This document shows, one piece after another, positions 1-11,429 of a stretch of 64,000 bases of DNA. Under the pieces are notes generated by a model. It made no database searches. It was not told where the DNA came from and worked only from the letters and a program-made list of their open reading frames with translations. How positions within the stretch are numbered: position 1 is the first letter of the stretch; every line of letters starts with the position of its first letter. A program made the position numbers and the translations under genes. Source of the DNA: Scilla litardierei (Eukaryota > Streptophyta > Magnoliopsida > Asparagales > Asparagaceae); assembly GCA_030789695.1 (NCBI GenBank), contig CM061140.1, positions 172,942,319 through 173,006,318 on the forward strand, read 5' to 3'.

Positions 1-171
1 CAGGGTAAGCATGAGGCAAAGCGGAAAGAAAATAGGACGCCAACTGGGGGTCCACATGACGGCCTTAAGGAGCAGGTCGTCCAGCAGAGGCCAGACGACC
101 TCTCCTCTAAGGGCAGATACGACAAAAGCTGGACAGCAGCCTGATCGGCCTCGGAGAGGGTCAACGTCACG

Positions 172-863
172 TCATATTGACACAGCCCCCCAACCGGTGA
201 GGATCACAGCATTCCTGGGGAAAATGACGAAGACGAAGCTCGAACTCCAGTCCCCCACCCAGCGGGGCAGGCCGAGCAGGCACTCCATCCCTGCTCGGGC
301 CCCGATGTGCTGCCACGACCCTCGACCGACCGTCTGAACCCGGAAAAAGTAGAAGAGAAGGGGCAGGGTCGGCTCCACGCCATGGACGCTGCAGATCATG
401 ATGAACCCAACCAGCATCGCAATGGAGTATGGGGTCAGCTGACACGGGGCCACCTTTAAGAAATCCAGGATCTGGATGATGAAGGGATGAAGGGGGAAGC
501 GCCCAAGCGAAACATCTCGACATAGACACCCACCTCCCTACTCCTTGAAAAACAAATCCGTTCGTCGCTGAAAGGAATCCGGACGTCATATGGGTGGTAC
601 AAATACTTCTCCATAATCTCTGAAGCCGTCGAGAAGGGAACCATAGACGTCGATCTAAGGATCGCCGGGGAAATGTCGAACCTTTCCGTCGCCTGAGCCA
701 CATCGCCGCCAACTGGGTCCTCAAAGGGCAAGCCCTTCCCCTTATCCGAAACGGGGCGTGTCCCCGGAGGGACATCAGGCCTTGATGGTAGAGGAACGCC
801 TGACTCAGGCACCGGAGGGACCCCGGACCCCGACGCGGAACCACCTATTCTAAGCACGGCCAT
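172..863 (-). pseudogene. Antisense extra ORF of a Tat-type Ty3/gypsy element (PF04195-like), frameshifted
   Basis: The minus strand reads MAVLRIGG... from 863. It carries a segment like the plant 'putative gypsy type transposon' domain (PF04195): YDVRIPFSDERICFSRS, then EVGVYVEMFRLGA. Near 475-490 the frame shifts, and the rest of the domain continues in a second frame to 172 (VAPCQLTPYSIAML, GVEPTLPLLFYFF). Such domains are known from extra ORFs of Tat-lineage Ty3/gypsy elements, which in some members lie antisense between pol and the 3' LTR. The plus-strand LTR just to the right (from 1244) fits that layout. A TATA-like box and a splice-donor-like site lie upstream on the same strand. It is broken, so no functional protein is expected. 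Family assignment is from memory of the domain, not a search. Confidence 0.6.
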
Positions 864-1012
864 AGGACAAATCGAGTGGGGGATAAGGAAGAGGAAGGAG
901 AGTTACCTTAGGAAGGATCCGGAGGAAGAAAGATGAAGGAGGAGTCGAAGGAGCTTGCAAGACCAGAGTTGGATAGAAAGGCGCGAAAGAATCAAACTCA
1001 GGAGGCCGACGT

Positions 1013-1020
1013 CTTTATAT
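1013..1020 (-). promoter_or_regulatory. TATA-like box upstream of the antisense ORF
   Basis: Read on the minus strand this is ATATAAAG, about 150 bases upstream of the ATG at 863. A donor-like site (AAG|GTAACT near 905-912) lies between them. The arrangement looks like a small independent transcription unit antisense to its host element. This is inference only. Confidence 0.35.
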
Positions 1021-1243
1021 GAAAAGCAATCTCAGAAACAGGACCGTCCGAAGAAGAGCGCGTGGCAACATCTGGAGGACTGACGGCACTTCGAATTCCA
1101 CACCTAGAGAAATTCAAACGGGTCGCATCATGATGGCCTCCATTTAATGGCTAGGTCTCGACTGACGCGCCTGTCAAAATCCATGAGTCACATCGCCCGA
1201 ACCGAACCGACAGAATTCGAACGGCCCGAGCAATGGGGGCAAT

Positions 1244-2250
1244 TGATACGACCATTTTAGAGAGGCCCAAAAGCAAGCGGCCCAGGCCCGCGCGAGGCGG
1301 GAGGCCTACAAAAGGAATTCGGCCCAACCGACGAGGCCCACGAAAGGACTTGGAGTCGGATCAACCACGACCCGGCGTACGTTCGGTTAGCCCACGCCCG
1401 CAAGAGATAACCGTTCCCTTGAGAGTGCGGCACCTTAATGACCATTAAAGAGCCCATTAATCGACCCCCACGATGCACGCATGTGCCTTGAAGGAGGCGG
1501 ATCACGGGGGTGTGAGTGGAGAGGGATCAGGGGACGTGGCCATGGGCGATCGTGGGACGAACCCTATAATGGGACTTCGGAGGCAACCGAGAAAGGGATC
1601 GAATCCCCGATACCAACAAACGGAGATACTCTATTAAAAAGACCTTACTTTCCCCCATTGTCTTTCCTCCCATAGCTCGATCCGAGGATTCGCGTACCGG
1701 CCTCCTTGTGAGCCGTTTCGATCCCGCCGAGAATCATTCAGATTCGTTCTGACTTAGGCATCGGAGGGGACTTGGCCGGAACCAAGGGCCGGCCCCCCTG
1801 ACGAGTTTCTTTGTCTGTCCAGGTCGAATTGGTCCAAAGGCGCCGAGGCTACCCATCGCGCGGAACTCTCCGAAGCAAGGCCCGCACGACAGCGAGCCCG
1901 CTCGCCCCCAGCGAGCGTCGCCATCGACTGAGACCAAGTGACAATCAGGACCCTGAGGCTTCCCCTTAGCACTTGATTGACCGAGGCCGAGCGCTCACCT
2001 AGGTGCCGAGGTTACCCCTCTGCACCCCGCTGACTGAGGCCCAACACCCCGGACGAAGAGCCAGCTCGTCCTCGATCCCCAAGCGAACCGTTTCCCGAGC
2101 TGAAGCGGGCCCTCGCGTAACCCTCGTCGAGAGCACACATGCTTGGAGTGACCAAGGGATCCCAACCGACCCCCTGACCACATTGACCGTCAAATCGTCG
2201 GTCAACGATCCAGTGGTGAGAAAACACTCGTAAACAATACAAAACCATCA
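1244..2250 (+). repeat. LTR of the Tat-type Ty3/gypsy element (3' end uncertain)
   Basis: A purine-rich tract (CAATGGGGGCAA) immediately precedes TGATACGACC at 1244, as expected for a polypurine tract followed by an LTR start. Further right are a TATA-like CTATTAAAAAGACC near 1630 and a stretch resembling plant gypsy R/U5 sequence (CTGACTTAGGCATCGGAGG near 1748, then CTGTCCAGGTCG). The right end is placed near CCATCA at 2250, where base composition changes abruptly to AT-rich. No matching TSD could be confirmed because the other end of the element is outside the window. Confidence 0.5.
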
Positions 2251-4608
2251 TTTACATTATATTAAAAAGTACATTACATATACATTCACTGTACAGAGGT
2301 ACAAAATGGAACAAAAGAGATATTCCAGGAAAACACGTAAAAAGACAAAATGTCCACACCCGGTACAACTCACTCTCTAGACTACCCCTGAGAACCCAAC
2401 TGTACAAAGTTACCCTCTATGGGTTCCATCTCAGAGTAAACTCCTGAGCCAAGTCCTGCTCTGTCTGTACTGCTTCTAATCTTGAAAAAAGTAAATGTGA
2501 CACGTCAACTCGTGACCCAGTAGGATAATCTAACTACGCTTGGTAAGGTCAGTCTCAGAATTGTTCTAAACTGGCTGTAATCATGTCAACGATTAATGCA
2601 TAAAGGAACAAGGTGTTTAGACAGGGACTGAAAAGAGAGACTATTGATTTGATATGCATAAAGAGAAACAACATCATAGGCAAGTATGGAATCGTAAGAA
2701 CTGCGGAGCTAATATGCATAAAGTAAAAGCAGACAACCACACGTATGCACATGATGCATGTAAAATGCTTATGAGTGCATATGCAACACCTAAGTTATAC
2801 TATCTATGCCAGCGTGCCTACAACGTGCACGTCTCTATATGTGACACTACGATGGATTCCAGAGGTGACCCAGGCGATTTCTCCCGACTCCTACCGTGAC
2901 ACTTTGGTCCAAGTGTGTAGTGACATCCGTGTCTTAGTTTTCATATAGCATATCTCATATATCACTTTTCTTATTTCTTTTCATTTGCCATTGCACGTGT
3001 CTCATGCCACTTTCATACCAATATGTGCCTTTATACCCCATCAGATTATCACATGCTTAAGGAAATATCTTAAAAGAAATTAACAAAGATATACAAAGAT
3101 ATACGAGGACATAGCATAACTAACATGAATATTTGCACATTGGCAAAACATAAGCATATCAAGATTAACATGGTTAAGTTCATAGAGTACAAGTATAGCA
3201 TAGAACGTAATGAAACATCAAATTAACATCATGAAGTCCTCTTTTTATGCGTATGAAAACATAAATGCAACATGGGAGTCATGGCATACATAGTTAACAT
3301 GAACCTTGAACAATTCATGGCATGATCTTTGGCATGTATAGCTTAGACATGAAGCAAAAAGATTAATATGTGATTTGCAACATCTAAATCAAACTCGAAA
3401 TATGAATTACAAGCTAAATCCAATCCCCACGGTCGTTTGGACAAATCCACACGACCGTGTTAATCGCAACATTCAGAACTCAACAAAAACTCAACCACAC
3501 GGTCGTTTGGTGTCTCCACACGGCCGTGTGGAGTAATAATCAGCAGCACATAAAAGTAGCGCAATCACACAGTCGTTTGGTCAAGCCACACGACCCTGTG
3601 TGAAAGAATTCACAGCTTAGATTGACTCGGTCGTTTCGAAAACGACACGATCACGACATCAAGCCTTGGGTCATTCCACAGCAACTCGTCTAAGTCTAAG
3701 TCGACACGATCGTACTCCTACTCGGTCAGCGACACGATCGTGTCTAAATCAACATAGCTGTGTGGAACCGCTGCCGTTAACTTTGAAATCTACAATCGAT
3801 CACGACGGCCGTGTCACGACCGTGTCGTTCAAAACGCTGTCGATTCCTGCGAAAACATACATCTATCTCTACGCAATTCTTGAGAGATAACCCTAGCTTA
3901 GAGTGGATAGATCTCCTACATCGTTAAGTTCTCCATTCCAAAGTCTTTGGCCCTTCTTCTCTCGGAAGAACTTTTGTTTGCAAGCTCCTTCTTCACTCAA
4001 GTTTCTTCCCTCTCCTTCAAGCTCCAAAATGAGGATTTGGGGAAATTGGGTTTGTCATGGGGCATTAGAGTTTGTGGAGTGGTGGCCGGCCTGGTGGAGG
4101 TATTGGTGGTGCAAGGGGATTCGGTTAGAGAGGAGAAGGAAATGAGAGTGCTTCTTGCGTGAATGTGGGAGAGAAAATGGTGTTGAGATTTTCTCTCTCT
4201 TTCTTTTTCCTTTTCCTTTTCCTCAAAAATTAACCCCAATCATCATCATCCTCATCCTCTTTTACCCTAATCAAAGGCAAAGTGGCCTATTAGGTGTCAA
4301 ATGGTGATTCCAAATGAATGAGTCCATGACACATGATGGCCTTATGTGTCATCTAAGGGAATTTTTAAAATTAATCTTTTTAGGAAAAATAGGAATACCA
4401 AAGTAATACAATATACTCCATTCTATACCATGTATATTCATCCAATAATTCATTCACAATGAACAAATGATGTTTTAAAAATTATTTAAAAATATTTTAA
4501 TCATTTTAAAAATTAAGGAAAATTCTTGAAAAAACAAAACAATAAGTCTCGTATATATATGATCAAGAATACGTATAAAATACCCGTATACAAGAACACA
4601 AGGTATTA
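2251..4608. other. AT-rich TE-derived stretch without a recognisable gene
   Basis: No coding region is supported here. The minus strand at 4250-3850 resembles an LTR leader, with purine-rich sequence followed by an A/G-poor untranslated-type region. The part at 3425-3830 is a cluster of short palindromes listed separately. The stretch is probably an old gypsy LTR or several LTR pieces, but neither its termini nor a TSD could be found. Confidence 0.4.
3425..3830. repeat. Cluster of short GC palindromes (CACGGYCGTG type)
   Basis: Pairs of CACGGTCGTTTGG and CACACGGCCGTGTGG-like motifs recur near 3429, 3451, 3499, 3515, 3570, 3586, 3628, 3645, 3731 and 3800. The early copies are spaced about 70 bases apart. 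The motifs are near-palindromic and strongly GC-biased compared with the AT-rich surroundings. Clusters like this occur in the U3/R part of many plant gypsy LTRs. Confidence 0.7.
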
Positions 4609-4640
4609 CCGAGAGCAGCTAGTCTTTGAGTCCCAAGCCT
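4609..4640 (+). repeat. 32-bp fragment shared with the copia LTR at 23139-23171
   Basis: CCGAGAGCAG followed by GTCTTTGAGTCCCAA and AGCCT is present here and inside the copia LTR near 23139-23171 in the same orientation, with only two or three differences. It abuts the outer end of the hAT palindrome. It is probably a remnant of the copia 3' LTR left after a rearrangement at this junction. Confidence 0.6.
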
Positions 4641-5257
4641 GGTTAGCAATGCGTAATACAGAAACTATTCGGGACGTGAATAAAACGTGTTTAATTTGGT
4701 CAATTTTAAAAGACATTTAGTCAAAAATTCGATCAACTATGCGCAATACGGGAATAACACGCAAACGGGTTAAATCGTGTTTAATTCGTTAACCCGGATA
4801 AAAAACGCGACTAAATATACGGATACTGCCAAGATATTATTCATCCAAATGAACTTAAAAATCCAACAATATCAATATTGTTGAGATTTGTAAGAAGTGT
4901 AGATCTATGGTTGATACCATAGCCTTATATATAATACCATATGAGAGTTACAAGTCCCTTGGAACCCAAGGGACACTCACTAAGAGTGGGTTTAATGGTG
5001 GATGATAGTGGGTGGAGACCAAAAGTCTCCCACATTCATAACACTCCCACTCTTCCATCCTTTCTTAGCATACGAATTCTTCAGAATCCAATACGCTAAT
5101 ATGTGGTGGATACTGCTGGATACAGAGTTACCGTGTTTGCCTCGTTAAAACCTTAGAGGTAGAAAACCCAGTGGGAAAAATCAGCAGCTTAAGAAAAAAT
5201 AGTACAATACACAAATGACTTCCCCTGATCTGTACAAGCTTCAGGCTAGTAGGTCTT

Positions 5258-5679
5258 TGATGCGGCTCAGGGGGCTCAGGGGGCGGCGGCGGCTAGCCAA
5301 GAGGGGAGCCCGGTTCAAGAGATGCGGGTCTACCATCGGAGGCGGCGACTTGGGTCCAACTTGGACCCGGTCCCAAACTTGTGATTTCTCACAAGTGGGG
5401 AGGGCAAAGGGGTAATTAGATAATTATTAACCCCTCCCCCAATATAGGGGCCGGCCGGCCCTAGGGTGTGGATTATCGAAGATTTGATCAAGGTATTTCT
5501 ATTCCTAGTTCTCTAGATTAATTCCTAGTTGCCAATTAATTAGTTGTAGCCCTAGATCTATTTTATTCGCAATTAAATTACTATTTCAGATCTGATCTTC
5601 GCTATCAAACCCTAGATTAGTAGTCCACAAACCATAAAAACCCTACCTTTAATCCCCACAAAAAGCCCTAGTCGCATCA
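5258..5679 (+). repeat. 5' LTR of the chromovirus
   Basis: 422 bp with terminal TGATGCG/CGCATCA inverted repeat. It carries a GC-rich U3 with TAATTAGATAATTATTAACCC and an AATATAGGGG TATA-like site, then an AT-rich R/U5. It appears identical to the 3' copy at 10996-11417. Confidence 0.95.
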
Positions 5680-5703
5680 AATTGGTATCAGAGCGGTTGA
5701 TCC

Positions 5704-8700
5704 ATGGCAAGCACGCGATCCACTGAGCGGATTGAAGTCGTGGAAGGGAAAGTTGAGAGGATTGAAGCCCAAATCAGTAAGGGTTTCATCGATCTAAGGA
5801 AAGAAGATGCGGAGATGGCCGCGGAGATCCGGAAGGAGATGAAGGAGATGAAGGAGGGAAAATTCTCGGAATTGACGGAGGCCATCGCGGCGTTGACCGC
5901 TCATCTCATCCCAAAGGTGGATCCAAGCAAAAAGGAGCCACCTTTGGCGAAGGACAAAGGTAAAAAAGCAATTTTTTTTGAAGAACATCCGGGATTTGAC
6001 GAAGATGGCGGCTTTGACCAAGAAGACAACACGTGGGGGACCCATCAAGACCACGCACCGTCGCGCCGTAACGAACAAATGACCGGGGGGGATTTTCCGA
6101 CTCATCGACAACCCCCGGCCAACCCCACGTGGCCGCCGGCCCCCCAAAACAACCCTGGGGGGTCGGCGAACCCTAATGGAGGCGGCGGAGGGCCGCCGGG
6201 GGCTTGGGAGGGGCGGGCGAACCTGCCGCCCCCCCCGGCGGCCTCGGCAGGCCCATCTGCCGCCGCCTGGGGCCCGCCGGCCCAATTCCAGGGCCGGCCG
6301 GCCCAGGCGGCGGCCTGGGGGGCCTCGGCCGACCCCAGGGGGGGACCCGAGGCCCACCTGACCACTGGGGGGGGGCCACCGACCCCCCAGGATGCCCGAC
6401 AGCCCATGACGACGATTTTTCGGCCTCCGGGAGGCCCGCCCGAGGTCCGTGGAGCTCAGTTTGGGGGATTTCAGCCCTTTGGAGGGCCTGGCGGAGGATT
6501 TCAGCAGCACGGAAGCCACCAGCAGACCACAAGAGGGCCACCGATTCAGCCCCCACCCTTTGGGGGCGTTACAGGAGACTGGAGAGCGCACCAGGACCCC
6601 CCAGGAGGCCACCAGACGGAGTTTGGGTACCCTCCAGGAGACTGGCAGGGACATGGAGCAGGGGGAGGTTACCGTGAGCGGGCTGAGGCTTACATTCCAG
6701 ACAGGCGACAGGGATATCAGCCCAGGGGAGGTTTCCAGCCGCAGGAGAGAGGGGGATTTGCTGGCGAGAGGCGTCTGAGGAAGTTGGATGTGCCTGTGTT
6801 TGAGGGAGGCGACCCAGACGACTGGCTGTACCGGGTGGAGAGGTACTTGGAGGTGTCCGCTGTACCAGGGGAGGATTGGCTGCGGGCCATAGGGGTCTGT
6901 CTGGAGGGAGAAGCTTTGGGTTGGTTCCGTTGGACCGATCAGCAGCGGCCTTTCCAGACCTGGGCTGAGTTTACGACGCTCTTGACGGAGCGATTTGGCG
7001 GAGGCCCAGCTGGCGGCGTGTTCGAGAGGCTGTACTCGCTGAGGCAGGAGGGGAGCGTGGGTGATTACATCAAGAAGTTCGAGTCGCTCTGCCACCGAGT
7101 TCGGGGAGTCTCTGAGGAGTCCTTGGAGGGTTGTTTCATGAAGGGGCTGAAGCCCACGGTGCGGTCAGGGCTGAGACAGTTCGAGCCTGTCGGGTTGCGG
7201 GGGATGATGACACTGGCCAGGAAGGTGGAGGATCACCAGGAGACAGAGCGGAGGTCCAGAGGGACGTGGGGAGGTGCCACATTCCGGAGTCAGGCGGCGA
7301 CGGCAGGCCAGAGGACCACACCGACTACGGGGACCACCCCAGGGCAGGGGGTGACGGCCGCAACTGGGAGCGGCACTGACAGGAGGCAGGAGCCCCGTGG
7401 TGGGGGGCAGGTGCGTAGGATGACGGATGCTGAGATACGGGAGAAGCGGTTGAAGGGGCTGTGCTTCAGATGTGATGAGAAGTTCACCCCCGGACACCGA
7501 TGCGCCGCTCGGACTCTCCAGATACTGATAGCTGGCGATGAGGAGGGAGAGGACGAGGTCATCACCCTAGAGGCAGGAGAGGAGGAGGAAGAGATGGAGC
7601 ATCAGCACTTAGACCTTGCAGAGGTGTCCCTCAATTCCGTGGTGGGGTTCACACCGAACCACACCATGAAATTGGTGGGACAGGTGGGTAGCCAGGAGGT
7701 GGTAGTTTTGATCGACAGTGGGGCCACCCATAATTTCATTTCCAGCAGACTGGCGGAGGCACAGGGTTTGCAGATGAGCGGCACTGGGAGGTATGGAGTG
7801 ACGCTCGGCACGGGACAGGTGACACATATCACTGGTGTCTGTCGCGGGGTGGTTGTGGCGGTTCAGGGAGAGCAGATCGTCGCCGATTTCCTGCCTTTGG
7901 AGCTGGGGAGTACAGACGTCATCCTGGGGATGAAGTGGTTACAGACCCTCGGGGAGACTAGGACCAACTGGAAGCTGCTGAGGATGGAGTATCAGCACGA
8001 GGGGAGGACAGTAGTGTTACAGGGGGACCCCAGCCTCTGTCGTTCCCTGGTGTCCTACAAGGCCATGTCCAGGGCTATCCACACCGCAGGAGGGGGATAC
8101 TTGGTGGAGCTACAGGCAGTGACTGCGTCGGTACAGAGTGAGGGCATCCCGCAGACAGTAGCACCGGAGGTCGAGGAGCTGTTGGCACAGTTTGAGGAGG
8201 TCTTCCAGACACCGCAGGGGCTGCCACCCCACAGGGATCATGAGCACGCCATTGTTCTGAGAGAGGGCGTGTCTCCCATTAGTGTACGGCCTTACAGGTA
8301 CCCTCAGGTACAGAAGGATGAGATAGAGCGGTTGGTGGAGGAGATGCTGCAGGCCGGGGTGATCCAACCGAGCACTAGCCCTTTTTCTAGCCCAGTACTG
8401 TTGGTGAAGAAGAAGGATGGCAGCTGGAGATTCTGTGTGGATTACAGGGCCCTCAATAAAGAAACAGTGACAGATAAATTCCCCATCCCTGTGATAGATG
8501 AGCTGCTGGATGAACTCCACGGGGCAGCTTATTTTTCCAAAATTGATCTGAAGTCGGGTTACCACCAGATACGGATGAGGGCGGCCGACGTGCCGAAGAC
8601 CGCATTTAGGACTCACGAGGGGCATTATGAGTTCCTAGTCATGCCATTCGGCTTGACGAATGCACCGGCCACATTCCAGGCGTTGATGAACAAGGTCTTC

Positions 8701-9816
8701 CGACCTTTTCTGAGGAGGTTCGTGTTGGTCTTCTTTGATGACATATTGGTGTACAGCCGCAGTATGGAGGAGCATGTGGGACATCTGAGAGCAGTATTGC
8801 ATGAGCTACAGGAGCAGCAGCTCTGTGCAAATAAGAAGAAATGTCTGTTCGGCCAGCCACAGGTGGAGTACTTGGGCCACGTGGTATCAGCAGAGGGAGT
8901 GGCAGCCGACAGGACCAAGATTGCTGCCATGTTGGATTGGCCTGTACCCTCTACCTTACGGGGACTGCGGGGGTTTTTGGGGTTGACAGGGTATTACAGG
9001 AAGTTTGTCCAGGGATATAGCACGATTGCTTGGCCTCTCACCGAGCAACTGAAGAAAGACAACTTCCACTGGAGCGAGGAGGCTACCAGGGCATTTGAGG
9101 CCCTGAAGCAGGCGATGACGTCGGTGCCAGTTCTGGGGCTCCCAGATTTCAGCAGACCTTTTGTGATAGACACCGATGCATCCGGGTATGGCCTAGGGGC
9201 AGTTTTGATGCAGGACCAGATGCCCATTGCTTTCTTTAGTCAGACTCTGTCAGCATGGGCGAGGCTGAAGTCAGTTTATGAGAGGGAGCTGATGGCGATT
9301 GTACTTGCTATTCAGAAGTGGCGGCCCTACCTGTTGGGTAGGAAATTCGTAGTGCGGACCGACCAACGAAGTCTGAAGTACTTATTGGAGCAGCGTATGG
9401 TCACCGAGGAACATCAGCGATGGCTCTCCAAGCTGGTGCACTTTACTTTCGAGATACAGTACCGCCCAGGCCTAGAGAACAAGGCGGCTGACGCCCTGTC
9501 ACGTCGCGAGGAGATTGCGGAGGTCGCGGCCATATCCGCACCCGTCCTCTTGGATTGGGAGCCCTTGAGTAGAGAGATAGAGGCTGATGCAGATTTGACG
9601 AGGATCCGTGAGGCACTGCAGCAGGGGTCCTCAGACTTTCAGGGATACAGCATGGAGGGACAGAGGTTGCTATACCATGGCCGGCTGGTGATTCCCAGGG
9701 GGTCCGCCCACATCCCCATGATATTTCAGGAGTTCCACGGCAGCGCCATTGGGGGCACTCCGGGGTACAGCAGACTTACCGTCGGATGGCGAGGGAGTTA
9801 TATTGGCCTGGGATGA
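5704..9816 (+). CDS. gag-pol: Chromovirus gag-pol: Gag, protease, RT, RNase H, start of integrase
   Basis: A 1370-residue frame starts at the first ATG after the primer site. Residues 1-70 form a charged helical N-terminus. Residues about 100-350 are Pro/Gly/Gln-rich. The capsid region follows (about 355-480, [20 protein letters not shown]). Next come a CCHC-like knuckle ([14 protein letters not shown], about 586), an aspartic protease ([12 protein letters not shown], about 668), RT ([16 protein letters not shown], then FFDDILVYS near 1010) and RNase H ([14 protein letters not shown], about 1154). The frame is lost in the integrase zinc region near 9750, where a run of five G's appears one base short, and it ends 30 bases into the next frame. 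Otherwise it is open, consistent with recent insertion. Confidence 0.93.
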   Translation: MASTRSTERIEVVEGKVERIEAQISKGFIDLRKEDAEMAAEIRKEMKEMKEGKFSELTEAIAALTAHLIPKVDPSKKEPPLAKDKGKKAIFFEEHPGFDEDGGFDQEDNTWGTHQDHAPSRRNEQMTGGDFPTHRQPPANPTWPPAPQNNPGGSANPNGGGGGPPGAWEGRANLPPPPAASAGPSAAAWGPPAQFQGRPAQAAAWGASADPRGGPEAHLTTGGGPPTPQDARQPMTTIFRPPGGPPEVRGAQFGGFQPFGGPGGGFQQHGSHQQTTRGPPIQPPPFGGVTGDWRAHQDPPGGHQTEFGYPPGDWQGHGAGGGYRERAEAYIPDRRQGYQPRGGFQPQERGGFAGERRLRKLDVPVFEGGDPDDWLYRVERYLEVSAVPGEDWLRAIGVCLEGEALGWFRWTDQQRPFQTWAEFTTLLTERFGGGPAGGVFERLYSLRQEGSVGDYIKKFESLCHRVRGVSEESLEGCFMKGLKPTVRSGLRQFEPVGLRGMMTLARKVEDHQETERRSRGTWGGATFRSQAATAGQRTTPTTGTTPGQGVTAATGSGTDRRQEPRGGGQVRRMTDAEIREKRLKGLCFRCDEKFTPGHRCAARTLQILIAGDEEGEDEVITLEAGEEEEEMEHQHLDLAEVSLNSVVGFTPNHTMKLVGQVGSQEVVVLIDSGATHNFISSRLAEAQGLQMSGTGRYGVTLGTGQVTHITGVCRGVVVAVQGEQIVADFLPLELGSTDVILGMKWLQTLGETRTNWKLLRMEYQHEGRTVVLQGDPSLCRSLVSYKAMSRAIHTAGGGYLVELQAVTASVQSEGIPQTVAPEVEELLAQFEEVFQTPQGLPPHRDHEHAIVLREGVSPISVRPYRYPQVQKDEIERLVEEMLQAGVIQPSTSPFSSPVLLVKKKDGSWRFCVDYRALNKETVTDKFPIPVIDELLDELHGAAYFSKIDLKSGYHQIRMRAADVPKTAFRTHEGHYEFLVMPFGLTNAPATFQALMNKVFRPFLRRFVLVFFDDILVYSRSMEEHVGHLRAVLHELQEQQLCANKKKCLFGQPQVEYLGHVVSAEGVAADRTKIAAMLDWPVPSTLRGLRGFLGLTGYYRKFVQGYSTIAWPLTEQLKKDNFHWSEEATRAFEALKQAMTSVPVLGLPDFSRPFVIDTDASGYGLGAVLMQDQMPIAFFSQTLSAWARLKSVYERELMAIVLAIQKWRPYLLGRKFVVRTDQRSLKYLLEQRMVTEEHQRWLSKLVHFTFEIQYRPGLENKAADALSRREEIAEVAAISAPVLLDWEPLSREIEADADLTRIREALQQGSSDFQGYSMEGQRLLYHGRLVIPRGSAHIPMIFQEFHGSAIGGTPGYSRLTVGWRGSYIGLG

Positions 9817-11153
9817 AGAAGGACATTGCCCAGCGGATAGCAGAATGTGACGTGTGCCAGCGTCACAAGTATTTGGCAATGGCGCCAGCGGGAATTTTAC
9901 AGCCACTAGCCTTGCCAGAGCGCGTATGGGAGGATATTAGTATGGATTTCATTGAGGGGTTGCCGCGGTCAGAGGGGTACAGTTCCATATTAGTGGTGGT
10001 CGATCGGCTCAGCAAGTACTGCCACTTTATACCTCTCAGACACCCATACACTGCAGTTACGATGGCAGCAGCATTTATGAGGGAGGTGGTTCGCCTGCAC
10101 GGGTTTCCAGGCTCCATAGTTTCAGATCGGGATAAGGTGTTCATCAGCAGCTTTTGGAAGGAGTTATTTAAGGTGCAGGGGACCCAGCTTCGGAGGAGCA
10201 CGACCTATCACCCGCAGACAGATGGACAGACGGAGGTGGTGAATAGGAGTGTGGAGACATACCTGAGGTGCTTCGCGTCAGAGTCGCCGAGACAGTGGGC
10301 CAGGTGGTTGGCATGGGCCGAATACTGGTACAACACCTCGTACCATTCAGCAGCACAGAGCACTCCATTCCGGATCCTCTATGGCCGTGACCCCCCACAG
10401 TTGATTCATTACAGCAGAGGTTCTACGCCGGTGTCCCAGGTAGAGGAGCACTTGATTGAGCGGGATAGGTACTTGGAAGAGTTGAAGAAACATTTGTTGA
10501 GGGCCCAGCAGATCATGAAGACCAAGGCAGATGCACACCGGCGAGATGAGCAGTTTGAGGTGGGGGACCGAGTGTACCTGAAGCTTCGACCTTACCGGCA
10601 GAGGACCTTGGCTCATCGGAGCAATGAGAAGCTAGCGGCCCGCTACTATGGCCCTTTTGAGGTGACCGCTCAGATCGGGAAGGTGGCCTATAGACTGCAG
10701 TTACCCGCCACTTCGACCATTCACCCGGTGTTCCACATTTCACAGTTGCGGCGGGCCATCGGAAATCATACTCTGTCACCCACTCTCCCACCCACTTTGA
10801 CAGATGACATGGAGGTGCTCCTGGAGCCTCAGGAGTTGACAGGGATTCGGCAGACCGCAGGCGGGGTCCGGGAGGTGAGGATTCGTTGGCGGGGCCTCCC
10901 CGATTACGATGCTACTTGGGAGGCGGCTTCAGTGATCCGCGACCAGTTTCCAGATTTCCACCTTGAGGACAAGGTGGCACTTTTGGGGGGAGTAATGATG
11001 CGGCTCAGGGGGCTCAGGGGGCGGCGGCGGCTAGCCAAGAGGGGAGCCCGGTTCAAGAGATGCGGGTCTACCATCGGAGGCGGCGACTTGGGTCCAACTT
11101 GGACCCGGTCCCAAACTTGTGATTTCTCACAAGTGGGGAGGGCAAAGGGGTAA
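9786..11153 (+). CDS. Chromovirus integrase with chromodomain (continuation of pol, -1 displaced)
   Basis: This continues pol in another frame. It begins with integrase sequence whose zinc-binding Cys pair is visible (CDVCQRHK). The core follows, with [32 protein letters not shown] and the [10 protein letters not shown] motif. A C-terminal region with [19 protein letters not shown] comes next. A chromodomain ends the enzyme region at about 10850-10970 ([19 protein letters not shown]). Chromodomains direct integration of these elements by binding histone marks; this one has the conserved W-x-G core. The last roughly 52 residues are encoded by the 3' LTR. The ATG at 9786 is probably not a real start but marks the frame after the indel. 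Confidence 0.9.
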   Translation: MARELYWPGMKKDIAQRIAECDVCQRHKYLAMAPAGILQPLALPERVWEDISMDFIEGLPRSEGYSSILVVVDRLSKYCHFIPLRHPYTAVTMAAAFMREVVRLHGFPGSIVSDRDKVFISSFWKELFKVQGTQLRRSTTYHPQTDGQTEVVNRSVETYLRCFASESPRQWARWLAWAEYWYNTSYHSAAQSTPFRILYGRDPPQLIHYSRGSTPVSQVEEHLIERDRYLEELKKHLLRAQQIMKTKADAHRRDEQFEVGDRVYLKLRPYRQRTLAHRSNEKLAARYYGPFEVTAQIGKVAYRLQLPATSTIHPVFHISQLRRAIGNHTLSPTLPPTLTDDMEVLLEPQELTGIRQTAGGVREVRIRWRGLPDYDATWEAASVIRDQFPDFHLEDKVALLGGVMMRLRGLRGRRRLAKRGARFKRCGSTIGGGDLGPTWTRSQTCDFSQVGRAKG

Positions 11154-11417
11154 TTAGATAATTATTAACCCCTCCCCCAATATAGGGGCCGGCCGGCCCT
11201 AGGGTGTGGATTATCGAAGATTTGATCAAGGTATTTCTATTCCTAGTTCTCTAGATTAATTCCTAGTTGCCAATTAATTAGTTGTAGCCCTAGATCTATT
11301 TTATTCGCAATTAAATTACTATTTCAGATCTGATCTTCGCTATCAAACCCTAGATTAGTAGTCCACAAACCATAAAAACCCTACCTTTAATCCCCACAAA
11401 AAGCCCTAGTCGCATCA
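10996..11417 (+). repeat. 3' LTR of the chromovirus
   Basis: Same 422-bp sequence as the 5' LTR, preceded by the polypurine tract and followed by the GTCTT duplication. The pol reading frame runs 158 bases into it before its stop at 11153. Confidence 0.95.
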
Positions 11418-11429
11418 GTCTTTCAGTTG

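Larger units (their letters stand above)
5258..11417 (+). mobile_element. Near-intact Ty3/gypsy chromovirus nested inside the copia element
   Basis: LTRs at 5258-5679 and 10996-11417 are both 422 bp and look identical by eye. Each begins TGATGCG and ends CGCATCA. The 5-bp duplication GTCTT lies at 5253-5257 and 11418-11422. A primer site TGGTATCAGAGC (5683-5694, initiator-Met tRNA type) follows the 5' LTR, and a polypurine tract TTTTGGGGGGAGTAA abuts the 3' LTR. Gag, protease, RT, RNase H, integrase and a chromodomain are all present. Short LTRs plus a chromodomain suggest the Reina-like branch of chromoviruses, which is an inference. It is the youngest insertion of the nest. Confidence 0.95.

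Noticed and set aside
5794..7095. 433-codon open frame on the minus strand
   Set aside because: Antisense shadow of the GC-rich gag region of the chromovirus. No start context or domain supports it.
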